This document shows, piece by piece, positions 1 to 12,500 of a stretch of DNA of 64,000 nucleotides. Positions within the stretch are counted from its first letter, which is position 1, and each line of letters starts with the position of its first letter. Source of the DNA: Adiantum capillus-veneris (lineage: Eukaryota; Streptophyta; Polypodiopsida; Polypodiales; Pteridaceae); the NCBI GenBank assembly GCA_014529385.2, contig CM043944.1:81898384-81962383 (forward strand). The letters are read 5' to 3'. The translations under genes and the position numbers were made by a program. Under the pieces are notes generated by a model. That model saw only the letters and a program-made list of their open reading frames with translations. It did not search any database and was not told the origin of the DNA.

Positions 1-96
1 AATGTGAATGGCATCTTGGCCAAGCACCTTGGCTCAAACTGACTCACAAGAAAAACATGTAACAAAGAGCTTCTTAGAAAGTTTTCCTTATTCTTC

Positions 97-98
<2 letters not shown>

Positions 99-156
<58 letters not shown>
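99..156. repeat. (AG)n microsatellite
   Basis: An uninterrupted GA dinucleotide run of about 56 bases, followed by slightly degenerate AG-rich sequence. It is one of more than ten such tracts in the window and has no coding meaning, although it opens spurious reading frames made only of Arg/Glu or Leu/Ser. Confidence 0.95.
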
Positions 157-159
<3 letters not shown>

Positions 160-2286
160 AGAGAGCAGAAGAGCATGATGGGCTGAGGAACTTTCCGTAA
201 ATTTCTAGAGTGGGTGCCCAATCAGTGTGCTCTTACACATCTTATGGTTGACTTGCAGCTTATCCTATAAGCATGCAACAATCTGCCTGTATAATGCTCT
301 CATGGAGAGAGGTAACAGAAAACACAAGCCACAGCTTGACGTACTTACCATGTATGGGGTCGTGACTTTACAAAAATGACTTAAAAATGGCACTTTGCCT
401 GTGAAAGAAGTCCAAATTTTAGGTTCCTTTTAGTGTTGTTGTGTGTTGATAGCAACCGACAATCAAATTAAACAATCCCTTTTTTAGTCTGTCCGTGACA
501 GGGTTGCAAATGTGATAGCGGAAGCGTAATTCATGAGGTGGTAGAATTGAATTTACCCAAGTAGCATGCCTTGCATCCGGTATGGTAAGCCCTTGGCGAG
601 AGTGATGGTCTCAACCGTGAGAACCAAAACCATGAGTGCCTTGTTCAGTTTAGACCGATAGGGATTCTGTGAGCTGATTTTCCCTATTTTGCCAGTTCCC
701 CGAAGCCTTGCTTCATATGAAATTGCCAAAACATTTTGCTTTGCACAATGCGAGTAATTTTCAAGTAAAGTTTAAACAGGAAAAAACAAGAAAAACTTAA
801 ACTTGGCTAACCTGGTCGTTGTTGCTGCAACCAATTGTCATGAAATTTGGAAGGAAAAACTCGTTCCAAAACGGCTTATAACCATATCTGCACATACGCC
901 ATCATATATCCTATACACCTATCTGGTACATAATGAAATAACCAGCAATACCAAATAACCTGCAAACACATTGCCTATTTGTTCCCAATTTGTGTATGGT
1001 CATACCATATGCCAAACGTGGGGAGTCGCAATGCATATAATGTCCTCTGGCCTCATTGCCAACAAACGCTATTGGCGACAAATGTCATAGCGAAACAAAG
1101 TCGACCGTGCGACCATTCACAAAAAATAGACCTTGTCCATTTGTAGATCTCATTAAGTACACTTGTTGACAAAGCTTGTTGCCGGAAGAATCAAATGAGT
1201 TGCCAACAAGAAGTTCCAGATACTGATGTGTGGTTCAATAGACATGGCCGATAGTGGATTCAACTTCACCATGTCGGATTGTCTAATGCTTAAAATGAAA
1301 GAATGATCGTCCTTGCCAATCACCGATGCCTTATAAGGCACAAGCCATGCCTGAGCTGCCTTCACTTGGTCATACTGATAATCCGTTTGTATTCATGTCC
1401 GAGGTCAACCACGTCCTTCGAATTAGTCTGCCGACTCCAATTGCCCATAATAACAATGTCTCTTATGCTTTTCATATTGGTTTGGCTCCCTTTGAGCACT
1501 CCTAGCATGCCGTTTGTTGAGTCCTTTGATTCCGTGACCATGTCGCCCCATTGGGTTTGTTCTATGCTGCAATCCATGTTTGTCTCAGCAGCAGTGAAAA
1601 TCATAGGTTGTCAAAACTCGCAAAAATTTAGGTATCAATTTCTGTAATTACCAGCCTATGTCGGCTTTGCCAACTTCCCTTTCGACACTCGGTTTTGCCG
1701 CTCGGATGAAGAATGGGTGTGCTGAGGGTGAGCACACTCCCTTTGTAGCAAAAAATAAACGTCTTTGGGCGGTCGTTCATGGGAAACCTGATGAAAAAAA
1801 TAATATAAAAAAAAACTTCTCACAGAAACAACGATGGCGTCGTTTGCAGGAGCGACAACTTCGCCAAGGTCTAGGGGGTGATGTTGTGCCCGTCTACAGA
1901 TGGCACTGTGTCGAAATTTCCTCCTCTGGGCCTTGCGTACCCAACAAGAGCACCAAAGGCATATTTTGCAGAGGTTTCCCTCCCGCGGCGGCGCCCTATG
2001 TTGGCTCTACCAGGCGGAACTTGCGAGCACAGAGGCGTAGCTTGGAGTATTTAGTGGAAGCATGGTGTAGAGAGAGAACTCCCTTGGAGGTCACGCCCAT
2101 GGCGGCCTTGCTACACGTTGCATATGGCAGCCCTCAGGGCAGCAAGCGATATATTTTTCAGAGGTTGCAGAGGTCGGCTTTCAACCCATAGGCAACCTTT
2201 CCCGCAGCTCTCCTCGTCGTCTCCACTGTCGAACACTTCTTGCTTCGAATCAAGGGACCACGCCCACGCCTTGACGGCTTGACGAC

Positions 2287-2288
<2 letters not shown>
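157..2288. other. intergenic stretch, no supported gene
   Basis: Several short open frames occur here (the largest encodes 177 residues at 1658-2191 on the plus strand; others lie at 1153-1604 on the minus strand). None shows a recognisable domain, codon-level similarity to anything else in the window or supporting splice structure. I see no RNA gene or repeat of note. Confidence 0.5.

Positions 2289-2352
<64 letters not shown>
2289..2352. repeat. (AG)n microsatellite
   Basis: About 64 bases of pure GA repeat. About 130 bp downstream lies a CTTTATATAGG motif (around 2481-2491). The same motif lies in the LTRs of the gypsy element at 15-24 kb, where an AG tract is also present. This may therefore be a worn piece of a related LTR, but I see no terminal boundaries. 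Confidence 0.9.
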
Positions 2353-2356
<4 letters not shown>

Positions 2357-3491
2357 ATGCAATCGTGCAAGCAGCAAATCGACCTTTCTCCTTCCCTCCT
2401 CCATAGCTTTCCTCTCCCCTAGCTCTTTTACCAATGTAAGACCTAGGAGACTAAGATGTAGGATCCTCCTCCCTACCGCCCTTTATATAGGCTTAGCTCT
2501 TGCCCTAAGCGGATCCTCAGTCCACACTGGTCCAGTCCAGGCCCTTGGCCTAGGTCCCTGACCCCCTAGGTTGGGCCTTGCCCCGTAGGACCCTTGTCCT
2601 GACATTTCGTCAATGCGAGCATGTTCGAACTCCTCAGTTCTCGCCCCTTCCTCTCTTGTACGTCTGTTTACTGAGATTATAATTTGTTGGATGGCCATTA
2701 CAAAAAAAATGACGCACATCATTGGGAGTGTAGTTATGTAATTGAAGTTCATGTAGAAGAGTGATAAAAGTAAGTAAAGATGTTGCTTCTTTTAATACAA
2801 ACGTTGCAACAAACAAACAATGAAACAACACGATTACTTATGTTTGGTACATCCAAAATTTGACTTAGGAGCAACAAGGCATTCAAACAAGTTCGCCAAC
2901 CACAACTATAGTCATCAACCTGCGTGGGTTGACCTGTTCGTGTCGAATGGTAGTCCCTAGATCATGTTCTAACAAAACATGCTCTACACAGTATATAAAT
3001 TTTTTCACGGCACTACATACGTGACCACTTGAGTCAGTAACACATTACAAAGAGATACTACTTCCAAATGTATCCAGATGTGCCTTACGTTTTTACACGA
3101 CCGTAAAACAACCTACCTTGCCCGGAGTTTGCGTAGTAGACAATCTTATCTTCAAGGTCAAATAACAACAGACTCCAATGATTACTACACCAAAACCATC
3201 AAAGATGAGGAGAAAGATTCTAAATCCAACATGGTTTTTACAAGGCAAGAAGAAACTCACGATTGAGTGTATGCAATGACCAGAAAATGCGCTAGATCAA
3301 AATTGACTCTGCTAAACCATCCCAACAGAGCCAAAAAGGAAACTCCGTTGTTCTGCAGCATAGGCAAGATCAACGGATTTATTACATATATTTTGTTCTG
3401 AACATCAGCAGGCAGAAGCGAGATAGCGTGCCTAACATGAATCAATGGCAGAGATTAGACTTTAGATATTTCAACGGGCTGTCACTGTCAC

Positions 3492-3990
3492 AAACACATG
3501 AGTCAATACCGAGCGATTGGAGCACCTATCAAATTCCATAAGCCACTGACTCGCTTGGTATTGACCCATGTCTCAGCGGTAGTGAGCCATCTAATGAACC
3601 AAGCGTGACTTATAAAGAAAAGCTTGAGATGTAACACATAGCAACGTTGACGATTGTCGCGAAGACATGGGTCAATACCGAGCGAGTGGTATAACTATCC
3701 AATTCCATAAGCCACTGACTCGCTTGGTATTGACCCATGTCTTAGCGGTAGTGAGCCATCTAATGAACCAAGCGTGACTTATAAAGAAAAGCTTGAGATG
3801 TAACACATAGCAACATTGACGACTGTCGCTAAGACATGGGTCAATACCGAGCGAATGGTATAACTATCCAATTCCATAAGCCACTGACTCGCTTGGTATT
3901 GACCCATGTCTTAGTGGAAGCGAGCCATTTAATGAACCAAGCGTGACTTATAAAGAGCTTGAGAAGTACCACATAGAAATGTTGACGACC
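3492..3990. repeat. three tandem copies of a ~168-bp unit with an internal dyad
   Basis: The unit beginning GTCAATACCGAGCGA recurs at about 3496, 3668 and 3838, with only a few substitutions between copies. Inside each unit the sequence GGGTCAATACCGAGCGA is followed 40-50 bases later by its near reverse complement TCGCTTGGTATTGACCC, so each unit can fold into a hairpin. The rest of the unit (GAACCAAGCGTGACTTATAAAG and following) is also conserved. No open frame spans it. Confidence 0.9.
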
Positions 3991-4590
3991 GCATCCGTTG
4001 CGTTGGAGTTGGAGAAACTGCGCATGCACAGGAAGTCTTGTTGATCGAGGTTGAAAATGCAGGCCTCCTCTGACCTTCCAGGCAGTAGTATTTGTGCATG
4101 CAGAGGCGCTGTGCTGATTAGAACTTGCAATTCCTCTTCATTTTCTTCGTTGATTTGCTCTAAAATAATCAACTCCTCTGATAAAGGCTCCTCGTTGGAT
4201 GGCCCTTGTGAAGCAGAGGTTTTCCCTTGCCTTTCTTGAGCTTTATCCATGGCTGGCTCATTCTCCTCCCTGGAAGGCACATTTTCCTCCCTTAATGGCA
4301 CAGGCTCCTCCCTAATAGGCTCCTCCTTACTAGCATAGGCTCCTCCCTTACTGGCATAGGCTCCTCCCTTACTGGCTCCGGATCCTCCCTAGCTGGCTCC
4401 GAATCCTCCATGCCTTGCTCATTTTGTTTCTAGCTGGTTCCTCCATAACTGTCTCTGTTTCTTCCTCGGGGTCCACCTTGGCCTGCTAATGCCCCTCTGC
4501 GGCGGCTGGCTCAGCCTGCCCATCTGTGTCGTTTCTCTCAACCCGTGATTGTGTCCTTCTGTTGTTTAATTCAGCCCTAGAAGGCTTTGT
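3965..4590 (-). pseudogene. fragment of an acidic repeat-containing protein, frameshifted
   Basis: On the minus strand a Glu/Pro/Arg-rich reading frame runs through a short coding minisatellite with units of the type REEPMPV or REEPVPL (about 4255-4420). It continues in another frame through VDPEEETETVMEEPAR-like sequence upstream. One unit has lost a G, which shifts the frame. A stop codon interrupts the upstream part, and the downstream 117-residue frame has no recognisable domain. It may be the low-complexity hinge of a retrotransposon polyprotein or an unrelated acidic protein; neither can be shown here. Confidence 0.3.
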
Positions 4591-5139
4591 CTATCGTGCA
4601 CGAGGATGGAGAGGGGGGATGTTAAGAATATCCATGGTTCTACTATCCCGGATAGGTACTGACTAAAACAGCCTATCGTAGCGGAAGTGTAGCCTCAAAG
4701 AGTGTCAAAATCCCGTGGCATGATAGTAACGCGGTGTGCATGGGCAGCTAGGATATATCCATCGCTAAAGAATTCAACAAGGTAGTCTTCTGCAATTTCT
4801 TGCAGGCAAAGAAGTGCAATGCTGGCCCATCGCATGCCCACTCTCCAATGCTCGCAAATCTCTCACACTACTCGTTGGAAAGGAAGACGTGGAATGGCCG
4901 GTTGCATGTGTTGTTCGATCCTTCGTAGCTCTTGCAGCACACCTCTGTGCGCCTCATATCGGCGTCTTCTTGCTTGAGCATGCAAAGAGTCACATGTTGC
5001 CCTTCTAGGCGTGGCCTTTGCACGAGGCATCTCTACAAATAGCATAACAGAAAACGACATGTCATTTGTTTCACAAGGGACTTAAGATTTCTAGGGTAAG
5101 CACAAAGCAAAGAAGTGCACCAAATACGGTTGTATTGCC

Positions 5140-5410
5140 TCTACTCGCTTGGTACTGACATTAGAAAAGTATAATAGCAAACATCATTAGTAAAGACGAT
5201 GGTCAGTACCAAGCGAACATGTGCAATGAACAGAGTTTTCCCTCCCTTATTCGCTTGGTACTGACCTCAGAAAAGTATAATAGCAAACATCATTAATAAA
5301 GACGATAGTCAGTACCAAGCGAACAGGTGCAACAATGGTCAGTACCAAGCAAACAGGTGCAACAAAAAGAGTTCGGCTTCCCTTATTTGCTTGGTGCTAA
5401 CCTCACAAAA
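5140..5410. repeat. tandem array of TCGCTTGGTACTGAC dyads
   Basis: Two and a half copies of an ~100-bp unit. TTCGCTTGGTACTGAC is followed about 50 bases later by its inverse GTCAGTACCAAGCGAA. The core motif is the same as in the 3.5-4.0 kb array (CGCTTGGTATTGACC), but the sequence between the arms is unrelated. The last copy is degenerate (TTTGCTTGGTGCTAAC). Confidence 0.85.
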
Positions 5411-6118
5411 TACAAGTGCACAAAAGTGTAGTAGCATACCTCTTCACTGTGTGTAGAGTTCTGTGTCACTAAAGCACTGCAGAATAGGAGTAAGAGGAGG
5501 ATGCGCAAAAAGGAGGAGCACTAGAGAGTAAGAGGAGGATGCGCAAAAAGGGTTGGGAGCACAAAAGAGATGGTTTGCTTACTGCGTAGCGTCGACGGGG
5601 GCAGAGTTAAAATGCTGGGCAGTAGAGGATGCGAGAAGAGGCAGAAGAGCACTCAAGCTTTTACTGTTTGCTCACTGCATGAGCGCTCATTTGGGGTGCG
5701 GGTATAGTTAAAATGTTTGGCGAGGGTATTGTCTCTAAACTTAGTATGCTCACCTCGACGAGGGTGACAACTTCACTTGTGCGCATGATTACACCTGAGA
5801 TTGCGGTTGGTAGATCGTACTGCATGGGAATCTGAGCCCGTTTATTACTTCCAAACTGGTTGTCCTTGTGAGCACAACCCATGTGCCTTTTTTGAGTGAT
5901 CATTTAGAGTAAGACGCCGATCGCCGTTGAAAGAAGAAGTCACAGAAGATAAGACGATGGATATTGCAATATACATGACCAGCTAATGATGGAGAACGGA
6001 AAGGCATGATCAAGACGAGAGATGTAAAAAAAGTGAAGAGACCATGACACAAAGGATGAAATTTGAGTACAGAAGAGACCGTGTAGAAATTTGAGTACAG
6101 AGCGAAAGAGTCTGGGGG
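5411..6118. other. intergenic stretch, no supported gene
   Basis: There is a small direct repeat (GAGTAAGAGGAGGATGCGCAAAAAGG, two copies near 5488 and 5527). I see only short open frames without recognisable domains. Confidence 0.4.
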
Positions 6119-6142
6119 GCACACACACACACACACACACAC
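6119..6142. repeat. (AC)n microsatellite
   Basis: About 24 bases of CA repeat in a G-rich context. Confidence 0.9.
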
Positions 6143-6461
6143 ATAGAGGAGGTTCGAGGCTACTCCATTGGAGGGGAGGGGCGGCAATGGGCGATGATGG
6201 TAGGAGGAGGGGTGGCACATGGTGGCAATAAGCTAGCACCTCCAACCACCGATGGTGGGCTAGGGTGGTGGTGGCCATGGAAGGTAGTGGTGGTGGGATG
6301 AAAAAAAAAGCTCACTCCAAAGCTCGCTCTGTCACTTTTGAAAATTCCCTCTTGTGGCAATTGCAATCGCTCCCATCCCTCTCTCTTGTGACTTCTCTCC
6401 ATTGACTTCACACAATCTCTACTACTCTCTTGATTCTCTTGAGGACCATGGTCAACATGAT

Positions 6462-6463
<2 letters not shown>

Positions 6464-6533
<70 letters not shown>
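6464..6533. repeat. compound (GT)n(GA)n microsatellite
   Basis: A GT run of about 30 bases passes directly into a GA run of about 38 bases. The compound form is typical of expanded plant dinucleotide repeats. Confidence 0.95.
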
Positions 6534-6535
<2 letters not shown>

Positions 6536-7413
6536 TTTATGCAAATGCAATGGGGTGCAAGACTCTGAATCAAATCACAAGCGATAGAGAACAAAAGTTA
6601 GAAGGGCCCCCAATGGGAGGGGGTAAATGTTTTTGAGTTACCCCCCTTCTCTGAAATAACATTACCTCAAAGAGGTAAAGTTAGCATTACCCCCTCCCTC
6701 CTTGAGTGTGTTCGCGAGAGAGAAATTCAATCAAATCATGTCTTGTCTTACAATTACCTTCTCCCATGGAACCCCCCTCCCCCCCTCAAGACAAGAGAAG
6801 TCAAGAAAGCTGTAGTTACAACAATACAATCAAGTAAGATAAAAGATGCATGAACATCAATCATGAATTGCCCTTTAACTAAACTTGACCATTGCCATAT
6901 ACACTCCCCAAGATTTGGAATCCCTTGCCATTCTTTCATCCCTAGCCTATGTCACACATGATAGAATCACCCGGGTGTAATCTCACCGGCACAAACTGAT
7001 GTAGCTAGGGGAGGTGCGTGAAACCCTTCTTAAAGAAACATAATTATTGAAAGCGAACCATAACCAAGTCATGGGTCAGTTAAGGGTTTTGGAGATTATC
7101 GTTGATCGAGGCTGAGGGAGGTTTACAGATTGTGTGTAAAAAGTACCCTTCCCTTAAGGATTGCGTGTAAAGAGCTGGGAGAAAGCCCATTGTGGTCCTT
7201 AGCTGGAGGGTTCAGTGTAAAGACGACACCTGTGACAAGAATTTGTCTATAACCAACAGTTAAACCGAGTTTTCCGTGAATGCGGTGCGAACGAAAGAGG
7301 GAAAATCAGAGTCCGCCATAGCCAGACCTTCCAGTTGCTCTCTAACGTGGTCGCAACCTGCCAGTCCTTCTGTGCCTTCTCCCCTCCCTCCCTTCTCTTC
7401 TCTCTTCATAGCC

Positions 7414-8624
7414 ATGGGTGAGCAGCAGCAAGCTACAAACGGCAAGCAGGGTTCTTGCGTCTACAAGGCGTGCATTCCTCATCTTGTTGTCGAGGCTCCT
7501 CGTGCTGCAGACGCCATTTCATTCTACAAGCGGGCATTTGGAGCTGAGGAGGTGGCGAAGACACTTCACAAGCGCAAGGCTGACCAGGAAATGCCGCTCA
7601 TTCTTCACGCCCACCTCAAGTTTGGCTCTGCGGAGATCATGCTATGCGACGAGGTCGAAGAGTCTGGTCCCAAGTAAGGTCTTTCTTCTTTTGTGCTATA
7701 TATAAACTGTACTATTTCCTGAGCCGCTTTCTTTCCTTTCTTTGAGAGCATCGAAAGGGGTCTCGAAGGCTGTCGCGTTCTTCCAACTCCTCTTCCCCTT
7801 TTCCTGTTCCTGTTCTCTTTCGCCGTTCCCTTTTGCCTCTTCTTGCCTCTCCTATTTGCTGTTGGCTTGCTGATTTGCTTTTGATGTCTTTGTGAGCTTG
7901 CATGTGTGCTTCCGCTGGCTCTTTTTGCCTATTTTACTTGCTGTTTCTTGTTTTGCTTGCTTTGCTTTGCTCTTGAAGTGAACTCGCTCGTCCTGCGGCA
8001 GAGCAATGTTCTTGACTTTTTACGAGTCATGCTGGTCGATGTTGCGTCACGCGTGACTAGCGCCGATTTTACCGACTCGACGTTTTAAGTTTAAAAGTTT
8101 CTAGTCTTTGGACGTTAGTGTCGTTGCCTTCAAAGAATGCGATGAATTTTCCCGCTCATCCTTAGCGGGAGTTGGCTCTTGGCTGTGTGAGAGGCTAGCT
8201 TGAAATGCCCATGAAGAGCTCTCCCCACCCTACCATGTGAGATGGCCTGTGTCTGGTTCATACTGGCAATATTTATGCATATTTTAGTGCTGTCATCTAA
8301 TTTGCTGCAGTTTTCATGGATACCACAAGTCGTTTTTCTGAGATTTAGTGGTCAGAACCTTACATGTTTGCTTGTCTTGACAGTGTCAAGTCTCCAAGCT
8401 CGCTCAAGGGATCAGCAGCCATCCTTCACGTGGTTACAGATGACGTGGATGCTGCCTTTGCAAAGGCCATGGAAGCAGGTGCAAAGGAGACGGAGCCGGT
8501 TACCGATCAGCCATGGGGTATGCGATATGGCAAGGTTGTGGATCCCTTTGGATTTGCATGGAGTTTTGGAACCCCTCTGAAAGAGCTGTACCCTGAAGAG
8601 GAGCAAGTGGCTTCTGCACAGTAG
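7414..8624 (+). CDS. glyoxalase/VOC-fold protein, At5g48480-like (2 exons)
   Basis: The coding sequence joins 7414-7673 and 8384-8624 and gives a 166-residue protein. The intron of 710 bp has a GT donor (AA|GTAAGG) and an AG acceptor (TTGACAG|TGTC), and the reading frame closes exactly across the junction. The N-terminal half contains AADAISFYKRAFGAEEV, the typical first beta-alpha module of the vicinal-oxygen-chelate (glyoxalase I/bleomycin-resistance) fold. The C-terminal half contains VTDDVDAAFAKAMEAGA and ends in WGMRYGKVVDPFGFAWSF, the typical closing motif (G.V.DPFG..W). This layout matches the small plant protein family of Arabidopsis At5g48480. Members are usually called lactoylglutathione lyase-like, but the classical glyoxalase I metal ligands are not obvious, so the substrate is unknown. 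No targeting peptide is evident, so the protein is probably cytosolic. The start was chosen for the conserved body beginning shortly downstream and for the pyrimidine-rich leader just upstream. It is intact and is the only clear host gene in the window. Confidence 0.9.
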
Positions 8625-9140
8625 AGGGAGTCTTACCTGGGCTCATAATGGGAGATATGGTCCATTTTGTGAGGGCCTGCCAGGAGCCAAGTGACTTAAT
8701 ACCTAGTATAGTGTTTTCTTAACAAGAGACAATGGTGTTTTGTTAACAAGAAACAATGTAGTTAAGTGCTGAATTGTCGCAGAGCTTTGACTTGCAATCA
8801 GCCTTTATGTAGGTGTGTAGGAATCTGAATTGTAAGTTATTGCAGGTATGTGAATGCAAAGGTGCTTTTTTGTTCAGTAATTGCTGCCTGTTTTGTGCTA
8901 GTTGCTAGCTGACCTATTTTGTTTAGGACATAGTTGTCTTGTTTTGTAGTTTGAGCAGCTGCCCACAGTTAGTTATTTTGGACTTTGTGGATCTAGCTCG
9001 ATCTAGCTCAGGCAGAGTTCGGAAACCTAACTACTGCTCATCTCAAGGTTTTGTACAGATTGGGTACGTCGTCTCTTTCCAAGTTTTATGCCTTTCTAAA
9101 TTGTCCTAGTAAGTGATGGCTGTAAGCGTTGCAAGTAGAA
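8625..9140. other. 3' flank of the glyoxalase-like gene
   Basis: T-rich sequence without a coding frame, presumably the 3' untranslated region and downstream spacer. I see no canonical AATAAA signal close to the stop, and many plant genes lack one. Confidence 0.4.
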
Positions 9141-9552
9141 TAGCGAAGTCTTGTCAAGCAAGTGGTGAGCATGGTTGCGAAGATCTGCATTTGTTATGGT
9201 GTCACGAGACTCCACTTCTGTTTCTGTGTGATATTTTATCTTTGCCTTAACGTTGGATATGACAATGTTGACAAGATTGGCCGGTCTTGTCCACTGACCA
9301 AGTGCTGACTAGGTCTTGATGTGGCCATTGATAAGGTACTGGTGCAGCGAAGTCTTGTCAAGCAAGTGGTGAGCATGGTTGCGAAGATCTGCATTTGTTA
9401 TGGGGTCACGAGACAACTTCTGTTTCTGTGTGTGATATTTGATCTTTGCCTTAACGTTGGATATGACGATGTTGACAAGATTGGCCAGTCTTGTCCACTG
9501 AAAGTGCTGACTAGGTCTTGATGTGGCCATTGACAAGGTACTGGTGCAGCGT
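9141..9552. repeat. ~207-bp tandem duplication
   Basis: The block starting GCGAAGTCTTGTCAAGCAAG (about 9144) is repeated starting at about 9351. The similarity continues through GTTGCGAAGATCTGCATTTG to GTGCTGACTAGGTCTTGATG. The copies differ by several substitutions and small indels. It is non-coding. Confidence 0.9.
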
Positions 9553-12500
9553 TATTAGGATGTAGACAGCAATTCTTCATCCACCTCAAGGTGGAGCCGT
9601 GGAAGTTGTGGTGAAGGCTAAATGTGATGGTGATTGAACATGAACGATGAAGCTAGTTTTAAATTCACTAATATGTTAAATTAAACGATTGGCCCTAGTA
9701 CGGATTGTTTCACTTCAGCTTAGACCTGTCAATTGAAAGTGTGGCAGGAGTCTCTGCCTTTCCTCTCATCTCTCACCCTGATTTAGTAGTGCTATAAGCA
9801 CCGTGGTAGTTGTACTAGAATGGATTCAGACTGCGAAGGCACCACTCCATCCTTGTCATTTCCATGCAGAGACCGCCTTTCACACTGTGCAGGCCAGCAT
9901 ATGAAGTACAGTTGCCTGTGCCATTTACAGGCCTTCTGGAACACTACCAAGTCTAGCGCTTGAACGTTGATCTGCATTTTATGCAATGCATGAGACACCC
10001 CCATTTTTGGGGTGACGACGTTTGGTAGATCTGTAAAAGGCTACTATTGTATAGAACCTTGCCATGACTCCACAATGCAGTGTATTTCTCTTGGGCGGAC
10101 AATCTGAACCTGGGTCATGACAATCTGTACTTGTTGAGAAGCTTGAGCGTCGCACTCCTCAACACAGCCTCCAATGAAATTACAGAATGTGAACTGCATT
10201 TTGGCTACCATCATAGAAACCCTCTCCAGGCTATGATGTAGAGCAACCGGTTGCTTCATTATCCCCGAGTGCAGTTCATTATCCCCGAGTGCAGTGCATC
10301 GTATTGAGGACTTGCCCTAGGTCTTTCTTTACACCAAGAAGCTTGCTATCATCCAAAATTTTGCATTTGGGACTCTAGCCCTCCACAGTCCATGCATGAT
10401 TTCAAATCCTCGTTGTCAGCCCTTGTGGCGGCCCTTGTAGGAGTTGGCTCGAACTATGATGGAAAGCATGTTGCAGAATGAAGGGCATGCTAGTGTTGAT
10501 GGCTCAGCAAGAGCGTGCACATCTAGCAAACCAAGCTTACGTGGCAACGTGGTGCCTAAGCTTGCAAAAGGACCATTGAATCAATCCTCCTATGCATGTT
10601 CTCCAGCATCTTATCTTATGTATCTTATACACATCTATATTAAAAAGAGAAGGTCAACTGCCTCGTGGTTGCAAGTGCTTCAACCTCCAACCTCCACGAT
10701 GCTGCTTCCCTTCTAGCCGCTTGCCATCCAGGCGAGCACTTAGCATTGAGCTGGCAGTCCACCTCCTTGTGCGCGTGTGCAACACCCATGCTGCCCGAGG
10801 TAGTGCAGGATAATAACCACACCCCGCAGGACAAGACAGTGGAGGCTGACTCAGCGCGAGGCAGTGCTTCAGCCACCTTGAGTCGCAGGCAGAGCTGGCC
10901 CAGAGGAGAGAAGACGGAGAGCGTTGCAAGGTAGGGCACTGGCTGCCGAGGTCTTGACGACTGGCATTGTCCCCTCTTTCCACATTTCTGCTTGCCTGCT
11001 CAGCTTCTTCTGCATCAGAACGTGGCTGCCCTTCTTCACTCGCCTTGACCTCCCCCGCTCCCCCTTTACTTGCCAGTGAACAGTCATACAGGGCTGCATT
11101 GTAGCTTGCTGTGGGGTTGTTTATAGCTGTACTCACTGCATGCTCTTGAAGCCTCTTAGGCGCAGTGTGGAGGCAGTCATGTCCAATACATCGCTGCAAT
11201 ATGAGTACTGGAGATGGGTTCAGCATAGTTGAAGTTACCTTGGCTGTACTCAGATGCTCCAAATGCTATTGAGGAGCCTCAAAACTAGAGTGATTGCATC
11301 CGGACAAACCTCACCCCACTAGCATCGACATCCTCTTCCGCCATGGGCTGCCAACGTAGCACACAAACAGGGTTGCCAGCACTGGCCTTGAGCAACAGGT
11401 GCAGTTCAGGTGTAAATGCGCACCTTGACTTACGGGATAGGTGCATTTTCTCCACCTTGCAAGCTGCGGGACCCCACTTCAAGGCCATTGCGGGAGCCTA
11501 CATGGCTACACACTTGAGGGAACTTGGTGTAAAAATCTTCAAATATACTAGATGTAGCAAAATCACCGCTGCTTCTGTGATGTTCCTGTTCTTTCAACTT
11601 GCTCAAGCTCCTATCTTTGATATACCTGTCATCAAGATTTTACCTCTTGTCATCAAGGATGACAAACCCAAGGAAGGTTGATCTACCGTTTTATGCATAG
11701 GCTTGGTTTGTAAGACCTATCCATTGCAAAATCACCTGTTAAAAGCTTTTGCTGCACTTGACAATCAAGTTCTAATGCAAGCCATGAGAAAAGCATGGAG
11801 GATGTATGCACATGCATCGTCCTCTACCCTAATTTCAAAAAAAGCCTCAACTATATTAAGAGGTTAAGACTATAAAGTTATATCTTTTGATCAATGGAGT
11901 TGCTTAGGAATTCAAAATAGTTTAGTTTATCCCCAACATTGATGCAATGATGGACGTTTTGAAATGCTTTGGGAGCATGCAACAATTTATAATGCTTGGA
12001 TATGCTAAGCTTGGCTCATGACAACTTTTACCGTTCTCTAGACACATGAAAGGCTTGAAGTAAGTTTTTAGAAAACATAAATTTTCACTTCCATTCAAGA
12101 ATGACAAAACTATCATAGGAACAAACATAAGAGGCCTCAACTATGAACAAACATAAGAGGCCTCAACGTTCTATTTGGTGGGATTGGTCAGATCCAATGT
12201 GGCTTGCAGCTTCGACGACTATGCACGAGAGGGGGAGAGGGGGGGGGGGGGGGGGGCGGCTGGCCATACTAGTGAGGTTATCATGGAGAAGAAACCCTCA
12301 TATTGTGGACATGGTGGCCTTGCCTTCCGGGTTGCCAAGTAGGCGTGTGTAGATTCTGTTGCCAAATTTTGTTAACAAAAGCAAAAGCGCTAGCACACTA
12401 CCCTCGGGCCCATAGGTTGGTGCCATTACTACGAAAGATGCCATGTAAGCATGAAAATGTTGTCTAGATATACTGGGTGTAGCGGTACTGTACTCTTGAA

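Noticed and set aside
1658-2191. 177-residue plus-strand open frame
   Set aside because: No domain, no splice or promoter support, and composition like the non-coding frames around it.
2111-2434. Reading frames of 60-107 residues across AG/CT microsatellites (also near 6.4, 14.3, 23.1, 42.5, 45.6, 61.9 and 62.6 kb)
   Set aside because: They consist of Arg/Glu or Leu/Ser repeats forced by the dinucleotide; not genes.
10654-11262. 202-residue minus-strand open frame
   Set aside because: Overlaps several equally long frames on both strands in GC-richer DNA; no recognisable feature.
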